A stretch of DNA of 64,000 nucleotides from Panagrolaimus kolymaensis (taxonomy: Eukaryota; Nematoda; Chromadorea; Rhabditida; Panagrolaimidae): positions 1 to 64,000 of the forward strand of contig JAJQJQ010000120.1 of the NCBI GenBank assembly GCA_028622995.1, read 5' to 3'. Below, piece after piece: positions 45,988 to 58,334 of the stretch; the first letter of the stretch is position 1; every line of letters starts with the position of its first letter. The notes beneath the pieces were generated by a model, which ran no database searches, was not told the origin of the DNA, and saw only the letters and a program-made list of their open reading frames with translations. The position numbers and the translations under genes are program-made.

Positions 45988-48017
45988 ATGTCACAAGAAA
46001 ATGATCAGATTGTTAGCAACAACAGTCATCAACAAAATATAAAGAGAAAATGCAAAAACTGTGGTATTGCTGCTTCAACATCCGTAAACTTTCTTTTTTA
46101 TAATTTTATTTTTTTTATTTTTGCTAACTTTAGTTGCCAAAGCAATCTCGTTCACAAACTCCAAATATTACAAACGATGAAACTCTTAAAGAAAATATGC
46201 TCAAATTAACAAATCTTCCAAATGAAATTCTTGTAAGTTTTTAAACTAAATTCAAAAAATATATATATTTAATTTTGAAGGAAAAAATCTTTGATAAAGT
46301 TTCATTTGATGATCTTTTTAATTTGGAGCAAGTTAATAAACACATGCAAACTATAATTTTGAATGTTGCTTGGCCGAGGAGGCATTCATTGAGCCATGAA
46401 TCAATTATTCAATTTACAAATTACCCCCAAGTTTCAATCGATGAAGTTAAGGGCGTCGAAAGAAAGCTTCATAAAATTACTAACAAATCTGTAAGTTTCT
46501 GCTGGAAAAAAAATTAAAGATTTAATTTTAAAAACTTCAGGTAAAAGCTGTTTTGTCGAGAACAATAATTATGCATCTCGATCTTTCAATTTATCATTCC
46601 ACAATTGAAAGCGATGTATGTTCATTACTTTTTATGTGTCCAAAACTTTTAAGCCTTAATTTATCTTTTATTACATTAAACGACGATGATCCTAATAAAA
46701 TAGCTGAACATTGCAATATGTTAGAGGAATTATCTTTAGAAGAATGCATTGGAGATGACGGAATGGAAATTGCTTTAGAAAACATATTTATGGCATGCAA
46801 AAATTTGAAATATATTAATCTTGCTTTTAATCCTATTTATGGGGAATGTTTTGATTCTATTCCCAATACACTTGTTTATTTAAATATTTCTGGCTGCTCT
46901 GATATTTTTTCACATTCTATGGGCGTTCTCGCTGAAAAAGTTGCATTAAATCTCGAAACATTAATTATGGAAGATAAATATCCTATTTCAAATTTGAATG
47001 AATGGTTAAAAAATTTTACAAACTTACGATTTTTGCATATTTCTTGTGAAGAAATAACTAGCGATGCCTTGGATTTTACTAATATGAAAGAATTGGAAAT
47101 GCTTTATTTGGATGTCACAGATCAAATGGATGAAGAATTGATTACGGATACAACTATTCAATCATTAAAAAATTGCATAAAGTTAAATGCAATTCGTTTA
47201 GACTTGAATAGCGTGGATAATATTGATGCGGCTTTAGAAGCATTGAAGACTTTGAAAAATTTAAAATATTGCTTTTTTAACATTTATGATAGCATCAATC
47301 AAATTATTGATTTTGTTAAATATTCTATATTCAAGTAAGCACATTATGTCTCTAGTTTTATACAAATAGATCATAATTTTTTTTTCTTATTTTCCTTAAA
47401 AGGGAAACTTTTTTTATTTTTCCCCTTTCGTTTAATGTGGCATAAAAAGATTAAATTTGCCATGGATATTGAAGCTTCGGGCCCTAGTTTTTTTGGGTGA
47501 TTTTTATTCAATTTGAATTTTCTTCTTCCTAGCAAATTTAAAACCCGTAAAAAAATGCATAAAAATATCTCTCAAATCAAGTGATTATTATGAAAAAAAA
47601 GTTCCTACTAAAAATTTTTTTCTTCTTTCAGTATTTAGGAATCAGCGAATGGGAAGATGATATAAATTTTGAAAAAATTATTCGGTCTCTTGTCAAAGAA
47701 TGCGAGGTTAGTTTCATTCAGAATAATTAGATAAAAAAGTAATGTAAATATTTTTTTAGTCTCTCACCCATTTTGAAATTCATTTCGCTAATAGTCCAGG
47801 AAATGCTTTAATAAAAGTTCTTAACGAAGAATGTCCACAACGTTTGAATAATATTCTCAAATTAACAGTTAAAATATGGATTTTTGTTGAAGGAAGTTTT
47901 CAATTTCCAAAAGAATGCAAATGGTGCAAATATTTCCCATGGCAAAATAAAGAATCTCCATTCTCTTATTTTATTGATGCTCGAAATCAATATCACAAAG
48001 GAAAAACAAATCTATAA
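45988..48017 (+). pseudogene. F-box/LRR locus 7, damaged donor after the LRR exon
   Basis: Exons 45988-46083, 46134-46232, 46281-46490, 46541-47334, 47632-47706 and 47760-48017. N-terminus MSQENDQIVSNNSHQQ, a CKNCG stretch, LPNEIL, EKIFDKVSFDDLFNLEQVNK and WPRRHSLSHESII. The LRR exon is open (LLSLNLSFI, LKYINLAFN, LVYLNISGC). Its 3' end reads TTCAAGTAAGC where relatives have CAG before GTAAG, so one G is missing. Splicing at this GT gives a 794-nt exon and puts the following exons out of frame, ending almost at once. The last two exons are otherwise open and encode FPKECKWCKYFPW...SPFSYFIDARNQYH. The product may lack the C-terminal cap. First member of the second block, with the 75-nt penultimate exon. 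Confidence 0.65.
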
Positions 48018-48349
48018 TAAATTTTTTTAAATTTGCATGGTTTTTATATTGTATTTTAATTTTTTCCTATCTAAGTTATTTTGTAAATTTTTATTAATGA
48101 AAATTTTTTTTAATCGACGGTTAAAGATCGTTATTAATTAATAAAAAAAAGTTGATTTCTGTTACTTTAAAAAACATTTAATAAATTAGATGGACGACCA
48201 CCACCACAGCCCAACAATAGGTAAAAAACAAAAAGAGTTTATGATTTGACAGGTTGTATATAAAATAAAAACACTGCGGCGTGATAAGAATTTTATTAAA
48301 AATAAGTAAAAAAAACTAGAAACCAGCAAATGGATTCGATCAAATTCAT

Positions 48350-48523
48350 TCCATCCTAAGTTCTCAACAATTTATGTGTCGCCCCGATGTTCTCAATATA
48401 GTTGTAGAAAAAGGAAAAATTAAATTTCCAGAAAATAAAATGTATAAAATACATTACTGTAAAATGGGTTGTGGAGATACATATTTTGATTTTACCGATG
48501 TTTGCAAACAATATGATAAATAA
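48350..48523 (+). pseudogene. Orphan last exon of an F-box/LRR gene
   Basis: Reading to TAA at 48521, the frame gives CRPDVLNIVVEKGKIKFPEN, then CKMGCGDTYFDFTDVCKQYD, which lines up with the family C-terminal cap (ILKLVI....F..CKWCE...PF.FTDVR.QY) but with altered spacing. No F-box or LRR exon lies upstream before locus 7 ends. A relic of a deleted member. Confidence 0.55.
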
Positions 48524-48892
48524 TTTATTTTTTATTTTTTATTATTGTTTTTTGTTAATAAATATTTTTTTGTGTATGGTTTGATAAATTTTCGACAGAA
48601 TTTTACTATTTTTTAAAAGGATTTTTATTTTATGACTTCTCAAGCATTATTTATTTAAATATTCCAAATTTGCAAACCTTTATAGATTAAATTTTTTTAG
48701 CAGTTTTGTTAATTCTTCTTTGACTAACGATATTTTTAATAAAATTCTTTTTTTGAATTAAATCCTCCCCCTTGTTTTTGGCGTTCAGTAACTAAAGCCG
48801 TTTGAAGGAAATTTCTTATTAAAAAATAGAATTAATAAATAGTTAAAATCCATTTTCTTAGCTTCAAAAAGTAAGCAAGAATCTAAGAGAAA
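48524..48892. other. Spacer with upstream motif of locus 8
   Basis: No coding exon recognised. TTTTTGGCGTTCAGTAACTA at about 48775-48794 is the clearest copy of the shared upstream motif. Confidence 0.5.
48775..48794 (+). promoter_or_regulatory. Conserved T-run GGCGTTCAGTAAC motif, locus 8
   Basis: Nearly identical to motifs at 61874-61893 (locus 12) and 54054-54073 (locus 9). Retained although the downstream gene is degenerate. Confidence 0.5.
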
Positions 48893-50779
48893 ACGTTTAA
48901 AGAAGGTGGAATAAATATTCAAGGTTGTTCAAAATTAAATTTGAAGCAGAAGCTGAAAGTTGTTTCATCTTCGGTAAATTGGTTTAAAAAAACGCGTAAA
49001 TCTATAAACCCTTTTTAATTTTCAGCAAATTTTTAGGTCTGTAATCAGGCTCATCCACAAGCCATGTCTACACCAGAAGAAAATATTCCTGGAGTACCTT
49101 CACTTACAGACTTTCCGAATGAAATTCTTGTAAGTTATTGAAATTAATTTTAAAAAAAATTATATAAAAAGGTTAATTTTTCTTGGAAAAAATTTTTGAT
49201 CCACTTTCATTTGATGATCTCTTCAATTTGGAAAGAGTTAGTAAACGCATGAAGAATATTATTTTAAATGTTGCGTGGCCGAGAAGGCATTCATTGAGCC
49301 AAGAATCCATTATTCTTTTTACCAACCACGATGAAAATAAAGAGAAAAAGCGACATAAACTTATTAATCAATTAGTGAGCTGTTTTTAATTATTCTTTCG
49401 TACTTTTTCTAAAATTATTTTTAGGCGGAGGCCATTTTTACAAGAACCAGCATTACAGATCTTGATCTTTCTTTCTATCGGACCTCGGTTACAAGCGATT
49501 TTTCTTCATTTCTTTTTATGGTTCCTCAACTTTTAAGCCTTAACTTATCGTTTATTAAATTAATTAACAATAATCTTATCAATATTGCTCAACATTGTCA
49601 ATTGTAGGAAGAATTATCTTTGGAAAGTTGTATTGGTCATAGCCGTGTAAATGAGGACCAAGGACTTTCATCCATATTTGTCGAATGTCCAAACCTTAAA
49701 TATCTTAATCTCGATTCGAATGGTATTAATGGAGAATGTTTTATTTCTATTCCAAATCAATGTAAACTTAAGTATTTAAATATTGCTTACTGTCACGACC
49801 TTACTACTCATTCATTAAATATTCTCGCCGAAAGAGCTGCTGTTAATCTTGAAACTCTAATTTTAACAAATATGTTTCCTATAATTATTAATTTAAATCC
49901 ATGGCTAAATAATTTTACAAATCTAAGATTCTTGGAAATTGATGGAGAAAGTGAAGATGAATTGAATTTTTCAAATATGAAAAAATTAGAAATGCTTAAC
50001 TTAAGTGACAGATGCCTTGTATCTCGGACAACAATATTATCTTTGGAACATTGTCTTAAGTTAAAAGCATTTCGCTTAAGCGTCGAAGATGTTGATAATA
50101 TGGATTTCGAAGCGTTGCAAAAATGTAAAAATTTAAAATATTTTCATTTTAATTGTGACGAAAATATCCATGAACTCGTTGATTTTGTTTATAATTCCAA
50201 AATCCAAGTAAGATTATGATTAATTAAGTATGAAAAGTCATGAGTTTCTGCACTTGTTATAATAACCCAATTTTTACTCCTCCTTTTGTTTTTTTTGACT
50301 AGGAACCTTTTAAAAATGGATGAAAATCTTTAAATACAAAGTGCATAAATTTTTTTATATAATAAATTATCCTATTTTTTAAACCATTTGTTTTTAGTAT
50401 TTAGGGCTCAGTAATTGGCAAGATATTAATGAATTTGCAAACATAATTAGATCTCTTCTCACAGAATGTGAAGTTAGTTTCATTAACCAACAGTGAATAT
50501 AAAATAAAATTAATTATGTTTAAGTCGCTTACTCACCTTGAATTACATTTCGCTCATTGGTCTTATTTGGAATATATTCTTAAAGAAGACTTCTTTCCAA
50601 AAAATCGGGAAAACATTCTTAAATTGACAGTTAAAGAATGCACAATTAATGAAGGAAAATTTAAATTTCCTCCTTCGTGTAAATGGATTGAATATGTTCC
50701 ATGGGAAAATTCGGAATCACCTTTTTCTTTCTTTACTGATGTTCGAAGTCAATATCATAAAGAAAAAACTATTTATTAA
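48893..50779 (+). pseudogene. F-box/LRR locus 8, multiply broken
   Basis: Homologous exons about 48893-48973, 49037-49129, 49186-49374, 49425-50207, 50398-50472 and 50525-50779. Damage: the first exon has no ATG in the coding frame. The acceptor of the F-box exon is TG instead of AG (TTTTTCTTG before GAAAAAATT). A TAG at 49605-49607 stops the LRR exon where relatives have HCHLLEELSL. The remaining LRR text (LKYLNLDSNG, LKYLNIAYC) and the cap (CKWIEYVPW...SPFSFFTDVRSQYH) are open, so decay is recent. The penultimate exon is 75 nt, as in all second-block members. Confidence 0.75.
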
Positions 50780-51943
50780 AAAATTTCTAAGTATCAATAT
50801 GCGTTTACTATTTTTTTTATTAAAGTTAATTTGTAATTTATTTTTGGACAAGCCTTAGATTCTAATATGTATCCTTTTGAATAAATTTTGATTTGAGTGA
50901 AAATTGCTAAAAGTTAATTTTTATTAGTTAGTCTTCGGGTTTTTTGGATAAAGACATTCAGTATATGTTTCTTTTTGAAATAAATTAGGTTTAAAAATCA
51001 CGTGGTTATATGTAATTTGTCCTTTTTTTGATTTCTTTTTAAAAAAGCTAAGAAAATAAACGTAAACAAGATTGGTACAAAATCAATAAAGTTTTAAAAG
51101 TGGCGAAAGAGGCTTTTGGTTTTAAGATAATTTAAAGGTAGAAGAGGAATTTCTTTCGTTGCTTCACTGATAAGGTGCAGAAAGTTTTTACACTTTTTCT
51201 TGTCATTTGACTGCTTTTGTGTTTTTTTTTTACTTTAAAAAGAAAATTATATTGATATCGAAATATTAATTTTTGGAATTAATTTGCATCGAGAGCGATT
51301 TTATATTTTACTTTTTTGTGTAGTAATATATGTGTCTCGTCGTTTTAAATGTGAACTTTTTTGAAATTAATCCTCGATAATTTTTTGAACCGTTTTTTGG
51401 TAGTTTTCTATTTTCGAAATGGCAAAGCAATTATAAAATAGTGTGTAAAAACTTTGAGAAAAATAAATTAAAAAATACACGAAAACAGGCGTCTATAAAG
51501 AAGCTTATTTTTGAGACCGCAGATTCAAGCACTAATCACGCAAATCTTGTAATCATAGGCAAAAATCATTCGTTCCTAAAAATTCAAAACCACAAACTAA
51601 AATGTTTTGATTGGGCGGTGAGCTTGATTTTTTTTCTCAGTGTTTTTATGCAGTTTTAAAAGATTCAATCATATAAACTCGAACTCTTTTTATAGGCAAA
51701 GTAACAAATATGAATGAATTAGCCCCTAATTTTTTAACACAGCTTTTTCATGAACAAAAAAAAGGTGATAAAGTGTCTAAATCGATATCAAGCAAGACAA
51801 AACATCTTTTCTAATTTTCTTTGGAAGTGACCGCTTGTTCTTTTTTTTTTTTGCGATTTTATTAATTTTATCATACAATTTTTTCTAAAAAATCTATTTT
51901 TAACATATTTTTAGTTGAATCTTATCGCACTTTCTAAAAAATT
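50780..51943. other. 1.16-kb spacer
   Basis: Between locus 8 and the unrecognised 408-aa gene. An open frame at 51441-51659 (lysine-rich, then hydrophobic) could be a fragment of a small gene, but I find no supporting splice frame or homology. Otherwise AT-rich with nothing recognised. Confidence 0.4.
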
Positions 51944-53569
51944 ATGTCAGAACCTCTTGTTTTCACAGTAAGTTATTTACTGGGCTCGGCTTAGTTGCTA
52001 CTATAATTACAGAGAAATTCTAATGCTTAAATTACAGTTTGAAGATGGCATTACGCGTCCTATTGCAAATGTTTCAGAATTAGACGAAATGGAAAAAACT
52101 TCATTGGGCAAGTATTATGATAAAGTTGTTCAAGAACTTCGAAAAAATCCAAAAAGCTTCACAAACATAAAAGTAATTTAAATTATTTCATATATTTTTT
52201 TGACTTCTTTATTTTAGGCATTGAGGATAACCGAAACAATCGCATTCAATTTGTCCGCTGAGCTTGTAACTAATCTTAAAAAAGTATATCAGGCTTTATT
52301 GAATTAAATATTAAAGAGTCACGATTTTAGGGATTGTTGAATTGCAGCGAAGAGCTTCTCGATATTGCTCATCGATTTCTGAAAAATGAAAAAAATGGAG
52401 CCTTTTCATATTGGGGAATAATGAAAGAAGTTGAAAAAAAACCTGATATGCTGAAAAATCAACTTTTCACCAAAACCTTAATCCAGGTGATAATCACGGT
52501 TAGGTTAATTTTTTTAAATTTGTGACATATTCAGGCTGCTGAAGACTGCGTGGAATCAGCGTATCAGCTTGCACTCCACCGAAGCCATTCACGCAAAAAT
52601 GAGAACATTGAAGTTATAGTAAGCACATTTTTGATAACATAAACATAAAAACACATATGCATATGTTTTAGAAGGAAACAAATATCCGTATTGACACCAC
52701 TACAGTTGGCATTGATCAACGCAGTATACGCATGGAAAAACAACTATCCGTTGTAAATCAAAATTTGAGCAAAGTTATGGCCAAAATTGGGTTAAATGAC
52801 CAAGTGCAAGAACCTATTGAACCATTAGAAAACATGGTTCAGCAAAATATCCGATCTCCCGTAGCAACTCAACCATTTGTTATACCAGCTCCACCAAACA
52901 ATGCGACGAGTAAGCAAATTAATTATTCATAATGGGATTTTTGATAAAGTTAATATGAGTAGTTTTAAATCGCCATTCTTTCTTTTTAGAGACTGCGTTG
53001 TCGCGATTTAAAAAAACCTTAAAAATTTAAAAAAAAATATTTTAGAACCCTTATGGATCGTAAGTGAAAAAGAGTGCGTCGCAATCATCAATTCTGGTAA
53101 AATCTTCGAGAGAGAGTTTTTATTGAAGCTTTGCACCAACTTTGAACTTCTCTTGCCGTTAAAAGAATTCTCAATCGAAAAGCGAGATGAATTTCGCCTT
53201 GTACTTCATTACTTTTTTCCCACCAAAGCTGATTGGGAACAAATATTCACAATTCGAATGTCAAGCTTACAGCAACAGAAACGCCATGCAGTTTTTAAAA
53301 TGATTGAAAAACCATTTATTGGATATGCTGAAAATGATAATGGTGACAAATGCTTTTTTGAACTTTCAATTTGTGCTAATACAAAATGCTTTAATATTGG
53401 AAAAAGCGGTCGTCGTAGCCCTATCAAAAACACAAAGGCTTTGGGCAACATGAGAATTCCCGAAAGTTGGAACAATTTTAACTATGTGATTCTAATTGAA
53501 AAAAAACCACATCATAATGGAAAAATCACAAAGATCTCACAAGATGGTTCGATAACTTCTTTGCAATAA
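51944..53569 (+). CDS. 408-residue protein, family not recognised
   Basis: Seven exons, 51944-51967, 52038-52172, 52218-52283, 52331-52486, 52535-52618, 52672-52909 and 53046-53569, close in frame. N-terminus MSEPLVFTFEDGITRPIANV; the first 200 residues look helical and contain EKTSLGKYYDKVVQELRKN. A proline-rich linker (VIPAPPNN) follows. The C-terminal 175 residues form a compact mixed domain: ECVAIINSGKIFEREFLLKL, then CFFELSICANTKCFNIGKSG and NNFNYVILIEKKPHHNGKIT. FEREFLLKL followed by a helical stretch is faintly like a BEN domain, too weak to assert. No signal peptide or membrane span, so probably intracellular. It interrupts the F-box/LRR block and shares nothing with it. Confidence 0.65.
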
Positions 53570-54159
53570 ACAAAATTTTGAACTTGTTTTTTAATTTTTT
53601 AAATATTTATTTATTGTACTTTTATTTTTCATATTGTTCTTTTAGCAATTTTTTGTTCAGCGACTTCATAATTAAATAACATTTATTTTTTAAATTCAAA
53701 TCCATTCAAACATTTATGGAACGTAATTTTCCTTTTTTTGATTATGTTTCTATTCCTTCTTAGTTAATGCAGCTTGGACTTTAATTAACATACTATATTT
53801 CTTTTTCTTTTCCGGTTAGCTTATAATCCATTATTTTTTATTTTACTTATGTTCGAAGAGAAATTTATAAAGAAAAAAAAACTTTAAAAAATTATTATCG
53901 TTTTTTTGTGCATTTATTTTTATTTTAAATTTTCTTCTTCATTTTTTCTATTTTTTTTGCAGATTTACCTTTTTATATCAACTATTCTAAAAAAAATTTT
54001 GATCAACTTGAATTATGCCCGAATATATTTTTAACTGAATGTTTCTCATCTTTTTCTGGCGTTCAGTAATTAATGATTTTTACAATAAAGCTATTCTTTT
54101 AAATTAGTTTTTGGCAAAAATCGGGCAAGCGTCATCAAAATATTATATTTTTAAGAAAA
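53570..54159. other. Spacer with upstream motif of locus 9
   Basis: No coding exon recognised. The shared motif (TTTTTCTGGCGTTCAGTAAT) is at about 54052-54071, some 90 bp before the locus 9 ATG. Confidence 0.5.
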
Positions 54160-55838
54160 ATGTCAATAGAAAATGATTTATCTGTCAGTAGCAGTTCGAA
54201 ACCAAATATGAAACAAAGTCGTGAAAATTTAGAAGAAAATTTGCCACAATTAATTAATCTTCCGAATGAAATTCTTGTAAGTTTTTAAAGTTAATTCCAA
54301 AAAAATATATATTTAATTTGTAGAAAAAAAATCTTTGATCAAGTTTCATTTGATGATCTTTTTAATTTGGAGCAAGTTAGTCAAATCGTGAAAAATATTG
54401 TTTTGAATATTGCTTGGCCGAGAAGGCATTCATTTAGTCATAAATCCGCAACAGAATTTACAAAATACTTTGAAGTTAAAAACAAAAGTCAACATAGACA
54501 AGGAAATAAATTGGTGAGTTTTTTAAATTTGGTTTTCCCATATATTTACATAAATATTTAAGGTAAAAGCAATTTTATAACGAACAAATCTTAAACATTT
54601 GGATCTCTCTGTTAGTTGGAGCTCGGGTAAAAGAGATATATGTTCCATGCTTGTTATGGCTCCTCAACTTTTAAGTCTTTATTTATCTGGGGTTTCTTTA
54701 AGAACAAATGATCTTTATAATATTGCTCTGCATTGTCATTTTCTGGAAGAATTATCTTTACAAGGTTGTATTGGTAATAGCTTTGTAAATGGAGATCAAG
54801 ATTTAGCTACAATATTTGTTCTTTGTCCAAGGATAAAATATCTCAATCTTGCTATGAATGATATTAATGGCGATTGTTTTAATGGTCTTCCTTTTAAAAG
54901 CAAACTTATTTATTTAAATATTGATAAATGTTTCAATCTTAAGAGTCAGTCCTTAGACATTTTAGCTGAAAGAGCAACAAATCTTGAAACTCTAATTTTT
55001 GAATATAAACATCGTTTGTCTAATTCAATTGGATGGTTAAATAATTTTACTAACTTAAGATTTTTTGAATTTGATAGTGAATTTACTAATGCGTTTGATT
55101 TTTCAAATTTGAAAAAAATGGAAATGATTAACTTTGGTTATGATCTTCTTGTATATGATATAACTTTAACTTCATTGAAAAATTGTCCCAATTTAAAAGC
55201 CATTCGTTTAAACTTAAGAGGAGTTCAAGATTTGGAAGAAGCATTCGAAGCGTTAAAAACTTGCAAAAAATTAAAATATTGTCAATTCTACAGTTTTATT
55301 GGTGTCAATTTTATGGTCGAGTTGGTTCAGTCTTGCAGAATACAAGTAATTTTTTTATTCTTCTGTTCATTCTTTTCTATTTATAAGAAAAAGATTATCC
55401 CAATTTTAAACCCTTTTTTTTTAGTATTTATCAATTTGTTGTTGGAAGTATTTCGCCAAAGATTGTAAAAGCTTAATTAGAACGCTTCTCACCGAATGTG
55501 ATGTATCTTTATTTTTTTTTAAACAAAGCTTAAAATAACATTAAATAGAATTAATTTTTAATAAATTTTAGTCGCTAACTCATCTTGCAATACACTTGAG
55601 ATTTGATCTTGCTGATATTTTGGAATCTTTTCTTAAAGAAGAAATTCCTCTAAAACGCCGAGAGAACATTCTTAAATTGACTGCTAAAGTATGGGTAGGT
55701 TCTGAAAGAAAATTTAAATTTCCTGAATCTTGCAATTGGATTGAATATGTTCCATGGAAAGATGGAGAACCACCATTTTCTTATTTTAATGACCCCCGTG
55801 GAGAATATCATAAAGAAAAAGTTGCAGTTAAAGAATGA
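54160..55838 (+). pseudogene. F-box/LRR locus 9, frameshifted F-box and nonsense codon
   Basis: Exons 54160-54276, about 54324-54514, 54563-55345, 55425-55502 and 55572-55838. N-terminus MSIENDLSVSSSSKPNMKQS and LPNEIL are fine. At the F-box exon the acceptor is followed by eight A residues where relatives have GAAAAAATC, so the frame is lost. The LRR exon starts VKAIL-stop-RTNLKHLDLS (TAA at 54578-54580) where relatives have Ser. The rest of the LRR exon (LLSLYLSGV, IKYLNLAMND, LIYLNIDKC) and the cap (CNWIEYVPW...PPFSYFNDPRGEYH) are open. The N-terminus is close to locus 11 (59827), its likely sister. Confidence 0.75.
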
Positions 55839-56175
55839 AAAATTTTATCTAAAAAAAGCGTTCTTTTTTTTGTTAAATTTCGTTTTATTTGCATCTTTAA
55901 TAAACTTTTTTGCGACTTAAATTTTTCTTTTATCTTTTATAACAAATGGATGTGTTAGCATGTTCTGAAGCTTCTGGATAAAACTCAGTGCCGAATGACA
56001 GCTTAGCATAAATAAAAGAATAATTTTTCACCAACTAAAAAATAAAATAAAAAAATGAAATTTCTTAAAATAAAGTTGTCACACTTTTTTGGCGCCTAGT
56101 TCCCAACATATTTTAAATAAAATAAGTTTTGCTCGAAAGTTTCGAAATCTTTGCCGAAGTCTAATTAATGAGAAA
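55839..56175. other. Spacer with upstream motif of locus 10
   Basis: No exon recognised. CTTTTTTGGCGCCTAGTTCC at about 56084-56103, about 75 bp before the ATG, is the shared upstream motif. Confidence 0.5.
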
Positions 56176-58085
56176 ATGTCAAAAGATAATGAAGAAATTT
56201 TTACTGCCAATAGCAATTTGAAGCCAACATTGAAGCGAAGAGGCGACGAAACTGAAGCTTCACCATCATTCGTAAATTTTTTAAAAATCATTTACCTTAA
56301 AATTTTCCATTACTTTTTTAGATCGTTAAACGAGCTCATCTTAGACCTTCAACTGCATTAGAAGAAAATGAATCCGTAAATAAAATTCCTTCGTTAGTCG
56401 ATCTTCCAAATGAAATTCTTGTAATGTTTTAAATCTAATCAAAAATACAAGATATATATTTAATTTTGTAGGAAAAAATTTTTGATCAAGTTTTATTTGT
56501 TGATCTTTTCAATTTGGAAAGAGTTAGTAAAACCATGAAAAATATTGTTTTGAATGTTGCATGGCCAAGAAAACATACATTAAATCATGAATCAATTATT
56601 CGATTTATTAATTATCCAAAAATAGAGGATAATAAATCGGAAAGAGAAAAAGCTAGACAATCCATAACTTTTAAATTTGTGAGTTCTTAAAAAAATGGTT
56701 TATTTAAAAAAAAGTTTTAGGTAAAAGAAGTTTTATCCCGAGCAAATATTTTGCATCTTGATCTATCAGTTTATCATTCCACAACTACAAAGAATATTTG
56801 TTATTTTCTTTTTAAAGCTCATCAACTTTTAAGCCTTAATTTATCTTTAATTAAATTAGGTTATGATTCCCTAAAGAATATTGCTCATAGCTGTCATTTA
56901 TTGGAAGAACTGTCATTACAAGGTTGCATTGGAAACTGTACCTATCTTGGACATCGTGAAGAAGCCCTTGCTTCCATATTTGTTGAATGTCCAAAGCTTA
57001 AATATCTCAATCTTGCTATGAATGAAATAAATGGCGAATGCTTTAATTCTATTCCTATTCAATTTAAACTTAAGTATTTAAATATTGCTGAATGTTCCGA
57101 ACTTAAGAGTCATTCTTTGGATGTTCTAGCTGGAAGAGTAACAAATATTGAAACACTAATTTTGGGAGATGTATCTAATACAATTATTAATTTGAATGCA
57201 TGGCTAAAAAACTTTACAAAGTTAAGGTTTTTGGAAATTGGTGGTGAAAGTATTATTGCATTAGATTTTTCAAATATGAAGAAATTGGAAATGCTCAACT
57301 TAGGTTCCAATAACTTTGTAAATGATTTAACTTTGACATCGTTGAAACATTGTCCTAATTTAAAATCCATTCGTTTAAATGTAAATGGTAGCGAAGATAC
57401 TGCTTTTGTTTTTGAAGCATTAAAGACTTGCAAAAATTTAAAGTATTGTCATTTTAATTGTGACAAAGCTATTCCTCAACTAGCCGATTTTGTTCAGCAT
57501 TCCAAATTACAAGTAAGCTTAATTAACGGAAAGGGTCCCCAAACCTGCGATACACATTTGAATTTTTTGCTTTTCCTGTAAAAAAAATTTTTGTCTATTG
57601 ACTTATAAAAAATACATAAAAAAATCTTTAAATCCAAAGGAACGAAATTTTCTTTATTAAAAAAATTACCACATTTTTTATTTTATTTTTTTAGTATTTA
57701 GGAATAGGTAATTGGGAAGATGATAGTGATTGTGAAAGCATTATTAGACGGCTTCTCACTGAATGCGATGTAAGTTTCACTTGGCAGCAAATTTAAATAC
57801 ATATATCAAAAATATATTTTTTAGTCGCTAACTCATCTTGAATTTAATTTCAAATGTGAGCATAGCGCCATTTTGGAATCTATCCTTAAAGAAGAAATTC
57901 CTCCAAAACGACGAAATGATATTCTTAAATTGGCAGTTAAACAATGGAGAATTGAAGAGGGAAACTTTAAATTTCCTCAAGCGTGTAATTGGGTTGAATA
58001 TATTCCATTGGAATATTCAGAATCACCATTTTACTATTTCACTGATATTCGAAATGAATATCATAAAGAAAAAGCTACGGTTTAA
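56176..58085 (+). CDS. F-box/LRR protein, locus 10
   Basis: Exons 56176-56271, 56322-56420, 56472-56678, 56721-57512, 57695-57769 and 57825-58085, all phase 0, encode about 509 residues without a break. N-terminus MSKDNEEIFTANSNLKPTLK with KRRGDETEAS. F-box: LPNEIL, then EKIFDQVLFVDLFNLERVSK and WPRKHTLNHESII. LRR exon 792 nt (LLSLNLSLIK, LKYLNLAMNE, LKYLNIAEC, LEMLNLGSNN). A 75-nt exon and the cap CNWVEYIPL...SPFYYFTDIRNEYHKE complete it. Intact and typical of the second block; probable SCF substrate receptor. Confidence 0.85.
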
Positions 58086-58334
58086 GGATAAAAGTTTTCA
58101 ACTTAAATAAAGCATATTATTTCTACCATTCTTTATTTGCATGTTTAATAAAGTTTTTTGCAACTTTAATTTTTGTTTTAACTTTTTTAAAAAAATGAAT
58201 GCTTTAATTTTATTGTCAAGCTTTTTGGCAGAATTTAATTACAAACGATACCATTTAGAAAAACTTAGAATAAACAATGAAATCGTTTTTATGTCCCCAA
58301 TAAGATGTAAAAGTAAAGTGTGTCTTTCTTAATA

